Shown here one piece after another: positions 1 through 5,019 of a DNA stretch of 7,111 bases. The first letter of the stretch is position 1, and each line of letters starts with the position of its first letter. The notes beneath the pieces were generated by a model, which was given only the letters and a program-made list of their open reading frames with translations, was not told the origin of the DNA and did not search any database. Both the position numbers and the translations under genes were made by a program. The DNA comes from Alphaproteobacteria bacterium (GTDB lineage Bacteria > Pseudomonadota > Alphaproteobacteria > UBA8366), in contig JABJCS010000178.1 in assembly GCA_018665505.1 (NCBI GenBank), positions 1-7,111 of the forward strand, written 5' to 3'.

Positions 1-830
1 AGCCGGGCCCGCAAAACCTTCATAGCCTTGGCGCGGTTCTTGTGCTGGGATTTTTCGTCCTGGCACTGCACGACGATACCAGTCGGCATATGCGTGATCC
101 GGATGGCGCTGTCGGTCTTGTTGACATGTTGACCGCCCGCCCCTGATGCGCGGTAGGTGTCGACACGAAGATCGCCGGTGTCGATCTGAATATCGACTTC
201 CTCGGCTTCCGGCAGCACCGCGACCGTTGCCGCCGAGGTGTGAATACGCCCGCCACTTTCCGTCGTCGGCACCCGTTGGACCCGATGAACGCCGGATTCG
301 AACTTCAGACGCGCGAAAACCCCGCGCCCGGCAATCGACAGCGCCGCGTCCTTAACACCGCCCAATTCGGTTTCGCTCATATCCAAGAATTCAGTGCGCC
401 ATCCATGAAGTTCGGCATAGCGCTGATACATCCGCATCAAATCGCCCGCAAATAGGGCAGCTTCATCACCGCCAGTCCCGGCACGGATCTCCAGAATAGC
501 GCTTTTCTCGTCTGCCGCGTCCTTCGGCAACAGCAATAGACGGAGCGCTTCCTCGATCTCCGGCAGCCGGTCACGAATTTCGTTGCGCTCTGCCTCGACC
601 AATTCCTTCATCTCCGCATCGGTATCTGCATCGGCAATTAATTCTTCCAGCCCGGCCAAATCCTCACGGGCCGCTTTCATCTCCTGGGCGCGCTCCACCA
701 CCGGCGACAACTCGGCATATTCCTTCGCATAGTCCGCGTATTGGGTGGCGTCCAAATCTCCCGTCGCCATCAGCGCGGAGAGTTCCGCATGTCGGGAGAT
801 CACGCCCTCGAGACGATCCATAATGCTCAT
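1..830 (-). CDS. prfA: Peptide chain release factor 1 (RF1), 3' end outside window
   Basis: RF1 recognises UAA and UAG in the ribosomal A site and triggers hydrolysis of peptidyl-tRNA in the cytoplasm. The frame is open from the ATG at 830 to the window edge (276 complete codons; the family is about 355-360 residues, so roughly 80 C-terminal residues are missing). Seen directly: the long N-terminal helical region (about 1-105), [17 protein letters not shown] (about 115-131), the codon-recognition tripeptide PTT at 188-190 (PxT, as in RF1, not SPF of RF2), [14 protein letters not shown] from 195, and the catalytic GGQ at 232-234 in [17 protein letters not shown]. The ATG at 830 is preferred over the ATG at 821 because GGAGGG lies six bases upstream (837-842). 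Its start overlaps the hemA stop as ATGA, implying translational coupling. The next gene outside the window is often prmC, the RF1/RF2 GGQ methyltransferase, but this cannot be seen here. Confidence 0.97.
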   Translation of the reverse strand, partial: MSIMDRLEGVISRHAELSALMATGDLDATQYADYAKEYAELSPVVERAQEMKAAREDLAGLEELIADADTDAEMKELVEAERNEIRDRLPEIEEALRLLLLPKDAADEKSAILEIRAGTGGDEAALFAGDLMRMYQRYAELHGWRTEFLDMSETELGGVKDAALSIAGRGVFARLKFESGVHRVQRVPTTESGGRIHTSAATVAVLPEAEEVDIQIDTGDLRVDTYRASGAGGQHVNKTDSAIRITHMPTGIVVQCQDEKSQHKNRAKAMKVLRAR

Positions 831-2101
831 TGTTCGCCCTCCGTGTCATCGTCCTTGTCGAGTGCGAACAGCCTTCTCACGAGCATTTCTCCGGTATCAT
901 TCTCTGCACCTTGTTCCGCCAAATCCCGCAACGCCCGTGTCGGCGCATGGAGCAACCGATTGACCAATAACCGCGTCGCCTCATGTGCGTCGATCTCTGG
1001 CCGTGACGCCAGTATTTCCTCACGCGCCAAATCGAACTTCGACCGCAAGGCAACCAATGTCGGCACCACCGCCTTGATATTACGGCCGGCGCGCCAGCGT
1101 TCGACTTCGCGGTCAACGATCTCCCACGCTTCCTTGGCCACCGCCTCGCGTTCCTGACGCCCGCGTTGAGCGACCTGTTCGAGATCGTCCAGTGTATAGA
1201 CGAAGGCGCCGTCCAAGTCGTGCACGTCCGGCTCGACATCCGCCGGCAATCCACCGTCCAAGAATAACATGGGCCGACGGCGGCGTTCGCGCAGGGCTTG
1301 GTCGACCATTCCTTTTTCGACCAAGAACCGACCGAGACCCGCGGCGCTGACGGTAATATCGGCACGCGCCAATCCACCCGCCAGATCGTCGAACGGCAGG
1401 AAATGAAATCCCAGCGCCAACGCTTCCCGCTCGGTGCGTCGTCCCGGCCCGGTCAAGGAAATGCGATGGGCTCCCGCCGCCTTTAGCTGGCGCACAATCA
1501 AATCGCCAATCTCGCCGAGGCCAACGATCAAAGTATTCCGCTCGCGCAGGTCACCGTGAATGTCCTGTGCGATTTGCACGGCGGCGGAAGCGATCGAGAC
1601 CGCGCGCTCGCCGATGCTGGTCTCGCTCCGCACCCTTTTCGCGGCGCCATAGGCCAATTGCAGGACATCGTCCATTTCGTGCCCGACCATTCCCGCGGCC
1701 CCGGCATGGCGGTGCGCTTCCTTGACCTGACCCAACACTTGCGGCTCACCGATCACCTGACTGTCGAGCGATGACGCGACCGCCATGATGTGTCGCACCG
1801 CCGCATCGTCGAAATGCGCGTAGAGCGCATGGTCTAACGTTTCAGCATCGCTGCCGCCGATCCCTCTAAAGAATTCATGGATGACGGATACGGCACGTTC
1901 CGGGTCGGGATGGGCGCCTTGAATTTCGACCCGGTCGCAGGTCGATAGAACAATCGCCTGCCCGATCGATTCCCGTGCGAGACGACCATAGAACTCCGGC
2001 AGCATTTCTTCGTCGACGAACAGCCGATCGCGGAGAAAGGCCGAACCCGATTTGTGATTGACGCCGACGGCGAAAACTCTGGCCGGATTTTCCGGCGACA
2101 T
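827..2101 (-). CDS. hemA: Glutamyl-tRNA reductase (C5-pathway 5-aminolevulinate synthesis)
   Basis: The enzyme reduces Glu-tRNA(Glu) with NADPH to glutamate-1-semialdehyde, which GSA aminomutase (hemL, not in this window) turns into 5-aminolevulinate for haem, cobalamin or chlorophylls. The product is 424 residues, the usual length. Catalytic domain: FAVGVNHKS (10-18), LSTCDRVE (52-59) with nucleophile Cys55, His104 in [11 protein letters not shown], and [19 protein letters not shown] (111-129). Then comes the linker [17 protein letters not shown], a Rossmann domain (GLGEIG at 194-199), and the C-terminal dimerisation helices ([13 protein letters not shown] to [15 protein letters not shown]). 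The start at 2101 is chosen over an upstream in-frame ATG at 2227 because the longer form would overlap hisS and lacks family similarity, while GGGAGGT lies just before 2101. Oddities: STCDR instead of STCNR, PAD instead of PRD (286-288), and no NRT signature after the Rossmann loop. The symbol must not be confused with ALA synthase, also called hemA in alphaproteobacteria. Confidence 0.93.
   Translation of the reverse strand: MSPENPARVFAVGVNHKSGSAFLRDRLFVDEEMLPEFYGRLARESIGQAIVLSTCDRVEIQGAHPDPERAVSVIHEFFRGIGGSDAETLDHALYAHFDDAAVRHIMAVASSLDSQVIGEPQVLGQVKEAHRHAGAAGMVGHEMDDVLQLAYGAAKRVRSETSIGERAVSIASAAVQIAQDIHGDLRERNTLIVGLGEIGDLIVRQLKAAGAHRISLTGPGRRTEREALALGFHFLPFDDLAGGLARADITVSAAGLGRFLVEKGMVDQALRERRRRPMLFLDGGLPADVEPDVHDLDGAFVYTLDDLEQVAQRGRQEREAVAKEAWEIVDREVERWRAGRNIKAVVPTLVALRSKFDLAREEILASRPEIDAHEATRLLVNRLLHAPTRALRDLAEQGAENDTGEMLVRRLFALDKDDDTEGEQ
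837..842 (-). promoter_or_regulatory. Ribosome binding site of prfA
   Basis: GGAGGG on the minus strand, inside the last codons of hemA and six bases before the ATG at 830. It decides the prfA start: the next in-frame ATG (821) would be about 15 bases away. Its position within hemA fits coupled translation of the two genes. Confidence 0.7.
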
Positions 2102-2103
2102 AG

Positions 2104-2111
2104 CACCTCCC
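2104..2111 (-). promoter_or_regulatory. Ribosome binding site of hemA
   Basis: The minus strand reads GGGAGGTG in the 19-base gap between the hisS stop (TAA at 2121-2123) and the hemA ATG at 2101. It is close to the start (two to four bases, depending on alignment) but is the best match to anti-16S rRNA in the gap. It supports the 2101 start and indicates that hemA is translated from the hisS transcript. Confidence 0.65.
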
Positions 2112-2120
2112 AGCCTTGGC

Positions 2121-3365
2121 TTAACGGTACTTCGACAACCACTCGGACAATTGCGCCAACGGCACTTCCGCCTGATCTCCACCGTCCATATCCCGGACGG
2201 TCGCGACTTCCTTGGCCAATTCATCATCGCCGATCAACACCGCGACCGACGCATTCAAACGATTCGCGCGCTTCATGCGCCGCCCAAGATTTCCACTGTA
2301 ACCGACATCGACGCGCAACCCGGATGCCCGCAGCGCCTCCGCCAAGGGCAAGCTTCTCGCCTCCGCATCACCGCCAAGCGGCACCAGCGCGACAGGTCGC
2401 CGCGCCGGCGGTGCCTCTCCGCACAGCATGGCGAGGCGTTCCATCCCCGCCGCCCATCCGACTCCAGCCGTACTCGGCCCGCCCATAGTCTGGATCAATC
2501 CGTCATACCGGCCTCCGGCCATGACCGCATCCTGGGCACCAAGCTGCGTCGTCGTAAATTCGAAGGCCGTGTGTGTGTAGTAATCGAGCCCGCGCACCAA
2601 ACGGTCGTTCAGCTGAAACGGTATCCCGAGCGCGCTTAGGCCGTCTTTCACTTTGTCGAAAAATTCGCGACTGCTACCGTTCAGATAATCGCCGAAAGCG
2701 GGAGCATCGGCGACAATGACCTGATCGCCCTCATTCTTAGAATCTAGAATGCGGAGCGGATTTCGCGTTAACCGTTCCTGACTTTCCGTCGACAGCGCCT
2801 CCGTATGTTTGCCGAAATACTCGACGAGTGCTGCTCTATAAGCATCGCGGCTTTCCGGATCACCCAGCGTGTTTAGTTGCAGGGACGTACTGTCTTTCAA
2901 TCCTAGATCCGCGAGAATCCGCGCGCCGGCAGCGATGACCTCGATATCCGCCATCGGTGCCGCGACGCCTATGGTCTCGATACCGATTTGGTGAAATTGA
3001 CGTTGGCGGCCTTTTTGCGGGCGTTCGTGACGGAACATCGGGCCAGCATAGAAGAATTTCAGTGGCACCGACTGCGCCAACCCTTCGGAGATAAAACACC
3101 GTGCAACACCGGCGGTATTTTCCGGGCGTAAGGTAATCTCCTCGCCGCCCTTCGTGGTGAAGGTATACATCTCCTTCGTCACGATATCGGACGTATCCCC
3201 CAAAGTGCGGCGGAAAACATCGGACGATTCGAAGATCGGCGTCGCCATTTCCTCGAAGCCGTAGCGCTCCGCGATCTCGCGCGCCTCGTCCATGATCCGG
3301 CGGTGGGCGCGCATCTCCTTGGGTAATAGATCGTGCGTTCCACGTACCGGTTTTAAGGCAGCCAT
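2121..3365 (-). CDS. hisS: Histidyl-tRNA synthetase (class II)
   Basis: This cytoplasmic enzyme charges tRNA-His with histidine, using ATP. The product is 414 residues, close to the bacterial norm of about 420. Seen: the N-terminal RGTHDLLP (8-15); LRPENTAGVAR (79-89) of the histidine pocket; motif 2, FYAGPMFRHERPQKGRQRQF (105-124); the histidine-specific LVRGLDYYTHTAFEF (256-270), with Arg258 equivalent to E. coli Arg259; motif 3, AGGRYDGL with GVGWAAGMERL (283-311); and the C-terminal anticodon-binding domain (about 324-414, with VALVPLGG and NLGRRMKRANRLNASVAVLIG). The ATG start at 3365 has a weak GAAGAG five bases upstream (3371-3376). Motif 2 is of the canonical bacterial type. The upstream neighbour is rodZ-like after a 116-base gap; hemA follows after 19 bases. 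Confidence 0.97.
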   Translation of the reverse strand: MAALKPVRGTHDLLPKEMRAHRRIMDEAREIAERYGFEEMATPIFESSDVFRRTLGDTSDIVTKEMYTFTTKGGEEITLRPENTAGVARCFISEGLAQSVPLKFFYAGPMFRHERPQKGRQRQFHQIGIETIGVAAPMADIEVIAAGARILADLGLKDSTSLQLNTLGDPESRDAYRAALVEYFGKHTEALSTESQERLTRNPLRILDSKNEGDQVIVADAPAFGDYLNGSSREFFDKVKDGLSALGIPFQLNDRLVRGLDYYTHTAFEFTTTQLGAQDAVMAGGRYDGLIQTMGGPSTAGVGWAAGMERLAMLCGEAPPARRPVALVPLGGDAEARSLPLAEALRASGLRVDVGYSGNLGRRMKRANRLNASVAVLIGDDELAKEVATVRDMDGGDQAEVPLAQLSEWLSKYR

Positions 3366-3378
3366 ATCAACTCTTCAC

Positions 3379-3468
3379 TTATTGGTTTCTACTATTCGCG
3401 CTCGCGATTTGGAGCGGCGCAAAATGCGCCGGGCGAGCAAATTGATCAAGCCGCAGGATAACCAGCAT
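3379..3468 (-). CDS. Possible 29-codon small ORF between rodZ and hisS (doubtful)
   Basis: An ATG at 3468 opens a frame of 29 codons ending in TAA at 3379-3381, 13 bases before the hisS start. The nearest Shine-Dalgarno-like sequence is a poor GGAAAA about six bases upstream. The predicted peptide starts MLVILRLDQFARPAHF and contains a single histidine, so it does not look like a histidine attenuator leader. It spans the inverted repeat at 3400-3438. A frame of this length arises readily by chance in DNA of this composition, so I list it only as a candidate. Confidence 0.12.
   Translation of the reverse strand: MLVILRLDQFARPAHFAPLQIASANSRNQ
3400..3438 (-). repeat. Two-tier inverted repeat (hairpin) before hisS
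   Basis: The inner arm is a perfect 7-base stem with a 3-base loop (3415-3431; minus strand CGGCGCA, TTT, TGCGCCG). It is enclosed by a second 6-base complementary pair, GCTCGC (3433-3438 on the minus strand) with GCGAGC (3400-3405), leaving 9 and 1 unpaired bases between the tiers. In RNA this would be a stable stem in the hisS leader. No run of U follows, so it is not a standard Rho-independent terminator. It could be a processing, stability or weak attenuation element; the function is unknown. Confidence 0.5.
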
Positions 3469-3481
3469 GGGTCGTTTTCCG

Positions 3482-4864
3482 CTAAGAGTCGTTGGCGGTG
3501 CCGTCCGTCAGCGCTTTGGGGTCCAGCTTCACGTTGCGTCGAACAGTACCGAGCGGGCCGATTTCCGGCACAACTTTACCATCGACGGAAAACTCCAGCC
3601 CACCGGCATTGCCGGTCACCAAGGTCAACCCCGTCTGGCCGGGAACATGATAACTGTCGCCCTTCCGCAAGACGCGGGTGAGCAACAATTCACCGTCATC
3701 GGCACGCACCTCAACCCAGCTATCGACCAGGGCTGTGATCTTGATGCGTGACCCCTCGCCCGCCTCTCCGAAGACACGGGGCTCATCGTCCGAACTCGGA
3801 AGCGGTGCCGAGGGAGGACCGGAACCTTCGCTTTCTCCACTCGCCACGCTCGCTGTTTGCGTCGATGTGACGGCGGCCGTTTGCACCTCTTCGGCAGACT
3901 TCGCCACCGCGGCATTCAAGTCATCCACTTTGACCGTTTCAACTTCTTTTTCGGTGTCGGCAACCGTGGTTTCAGTCGTTGCCGCGCTTTCCTGTTTCGG
4001 AGCGTTCTCTGCCGTTTCGACGGATTTTCCCACAATTCCCGACGTCACCGCCGTTGGTTTGACGGCCGTTTGATCCAAAACTGTCTCTCCCGTCGATGCG
4101 ACCGCCTTGGCGATAGATTCAGTCGGTTTCGCGACCTCCACCGCTATATCAGGCTGCGCCAGTGCGGATTCCTTCGGTGTTGCCGATGCTGTTTCCTCGG
4201 TGGCGGTAACTTTTGATACAGGCGCTTCGTTGGTTTCCGCCGATTGAGCTTCCGGTACGGGCGCCGGTTCCGGTTTCTCGGTCGGTGCAGTCGCCGAGGC
4301 AACGGCTTTCTCTTCAGTTCCCGACTCTGATTCTTGTTTCTTTGCTTCCGGTTCCGCCGTCTCGTCATCCCCCACAAGAGATGCGATCCGGTCCGGCAGT
4401 GACGGTATCATATCGACAATACTGTCGTTCGGCGACGAGACAAAAACCCACCCACCATACGCCACCGCCAAAAACGCCGCGGCCGCCAATAAAATTGGCC
4501 CGCTGGGAATTTGCCCTTCCGGAAGCGGCGATGGGAAAACCAGTTGCGCGCGTTTTTCTTGGACTTTCCCCTCGTCCTTAAATCGCTCGACGACCTTGGC
4601 CCCGTCCAATCCCAAATGCTCAGCATAAGCGCGCACAAACCCTACCGCGTAGGTCGGACCCGGCAGCTTATCGATTTCATTGTCCTCGATCGCCTGCAGG
4701 TAGGCGCGGTGAATGCGCAGCATATCCGCGACTTCAGCCACTCCTTGGCCTTGCTCCTCACGCTGGGATTTCAGATATCGGCCAACCGTCATCGGCACCG
4801 ATTTCGACCCTAGGCCGTCGCTGGTTTGCTGCGAAGAACTCGATTTTGGATTGTTACCCCACAC
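3482..4864 (-). CDS. rodZ: RodZ-like cytoskeletal/cell-shape protein (HTH, one membrane span, DUF4115)
   Basis: RodZ family proteins link the MreB cytoskeleton in the cytoplasm to the elongation peptidoglycan machinery across the inner membrane. The product is 460 residues, longer than E. coli RodZ (337). Seen: a cytoplasmic helix-turn-helix domain of the Cro/C1 type (about 26-95, VGRYLKSQREEQG through GPTYAVGFVRAYAEHLGLD), with Phe76 and Tyr80 in the helix matching the aromatic pair that contacts MreB in E. coli; one membrane span (about 122-142, ILLAAAAFLAVAYGGWVFV); a very long Ala/Glu/Thr/Val/Pro linker (about 165-368); and a C-terminal periplasmic DUF4115 beta domain (about 372-448, ITALVDSWVEVRADDGELLL onward). 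The start is GTG at 4864, with AGGA 10 bases upstream. An ATG at 4792 (Met25) just before the HTH is an alternative, but has no good ribosome binding site. The family is secure, the start less so. Confidence 0.9.
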   Translation of the reverse strand: MWGNNPKSSSSQQTSDGLGSKSVPMTVGRYLKSQREEQGQGVAEVADMLRIHRAYLQAIEDNEIDKLPGPTYAVGFVRAYAEHLGLDGAKVVERFKDEGKVQEKRAQLVFPSPLPEGQIPSGPILLAAAAFLAVAYGGWVFVSSPNDSIVDMIPSLPDRIASLVGDDETAEPEAKKQESESGTEEKAVASATAPTEKPEPAPVPEAQSAETNEAPVSKVTATEETASATPKESALAQPDIAVEVAKPTESIAKAVASTGETVLDQTAVKPTAVTSGIVGKSVETAENAPKQESAATTETTVADTEKEVETVKVDDLNAAVAKSAEEVQTAAVTSTQTASVASGESEGSGPPSAPLPSSDDEPRVFGEAGEGSRIKITALVDSWVEVRADDGELLLTRVLRKGDSYHVPGQTGLTLVTGNAGGLEFSVDGKVVPEIGPLGTVRRNVKLDPKALTDGTANDS

Positions 4865-4867
4865 GTC

Positions 4868-4909
4868 CTATCGATCCTGTCGTTCCGGTCGAAATTGAAA
4901 CCAATTCAA
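4868..4909 (-). CDS. Possible 13-codon leader ORF ahead of rodZ (doubtful)
   Basis: A TTG at 4909 opens a frame reading (M)NWFQFRPERQDR and ending at TAG (4868-4870), three bases before the rodZ GTG and in the same frame. A perfect AGGAGG (4921-4926) lies 11 bases upstream of the TTG, slightly far. It could be a leader peptide whose termination feeds ribosomes to the weak rodZ start, or it could be chance. Nothing else supports translation. Confidence 0.15.
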   Translation of the reverse strand: MNWFQFRPERQDR

Positions 4910-4910
4910 T
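4894..4910. repeat. Short inverted repeat upstream of rodZ
   Basis: ATTGAA and TTCAAT form perfect 6-base arms around a 5-base spacer, 30 bases upstream of the rodZ GTG and just downstream of the orphan AGGAGG. It may be an operator half-site pair or a weak RNA stem; no regulator can be assigned. Confidence 0.3.
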
Positions 4911-4920
4911 ATATTCAGCG

Positions 4921-4926
4921 CCTCCT
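4921..4926 (-). promoter_or_regulatory. Orphan Shine-Dalgarno sequence AGGAGG upstream of rodZ
   Basis: A perfect AGGAGG on the minus strand, 56 bases before the assigned rodZ GTG. No ATG or GTG lies within 4-10 bases of it; the nearest usable start is the TTG at 4909. The frame from that TTG is stopped by TAG just before the rodZ start, so AGGAGG cannot serve rodZ directly unless by reinitiation or readthrough. Confidence 0.35.
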
Positions 4927-5019
4927 GATTAGCCAAATTTCTGACCAACCGGAAAAGCCGCGTAACTTCAGGTTTTTCAATAACAGTAAGGGTCTATGTA
5001 GTTCAACTTAATTAACTTT

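Larger units (their letters stand above)
3366..3481. other. Intergenic gap between rodZ-like gene and hisS
   Basis: This 116-base gap, on the transcribed strand, runs from the rodZ TAG stop (3482-3484) to the hisS ATG. It holds a two-tier inverted repeat (3400-3438), a 29-codon ATG-to-TAA frame (3379-3468) and the weak hisS ribosome binding site (3371-3376). No convincing sigma-70 promoter was found; TTGATC followed after 17 bases by CATTTT is too weak to call. In many alpha- and gammaproteobacteria ispG lies between rodZ and hisS. Here there is no room for it and no recognisable remnant. Confidence 0.8.
4865..5019. other. Intergenic gap between ptsP and rodZ-like gene
   Basis: This 155-base gap is more AT-rich than the genes (for example TTAATTAA at 5008-5015 next to the ptsP stop). 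It contains an AGGAGG with no ATG or GTG behind it (4921-4926), a 13-codon TTG-started frame (4868-4909) and a short inverted repeat (4894-4910). I see no stem followed by a U run, so there is no evident terminator after ptsP. Its length and composition would suit a promoter for the rodZ-hisS-hemA-prfA unit, but no clear -35/-10 pair could be picked by eye. Confidence 0.7.

Noticed and set aside
827..2101. Reading hemA as 5-aminolevulinate synthase, the usual alphaproteobacterial meaning of the symbol
   Set aside because: The product has GluTR motifs (STC-R-E, GEPQ-LGQVK, Rossmann GLGEIG, dimerisation helices) and no pyridoxal-phosphate aminotransferase-like sequence.
2102..2227. Longer hemA start at 2227 (466 residues)
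   Set aside because: The extra 42 residues overlap the hisS 3' end, do not resemble a GluTR N-terminus, and the ATG at 2101 has GGGAGGT directly upstream.
2058..2639. Plus-strand open frame of 193 codons (and an overlapping 144-codon frame)
   Set aside because: It lies antisense to hisS and hemA, which have clear family motifs. The translation is Arg/Pro/His-rich with no recognisable domain, as expected for a GC-rich shadow frame.
3415..3431. Rho-independent terminator after rodZ
   Set aside because: The stem is good, but no U run follows it on the transcribed strand, so only an inverted repeat is called.
3678..4073. Plus-strand 131-codon frame rich in Ser/Thr/Val, antisense to rodZ
   Set aside because: It mirrors the repetitive codons of the RodZ linker. 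It has no family resemblance and no independent ribosome site or context.
4926..5019. Sigma-70 promoter for rodZ (for example TTGAAC with a 17-base spacer)
   Set aside because: The matching -10 position (TTATTG) is poor, and other combinations are no better. A promoter is plausible but cannot be placed by eye.
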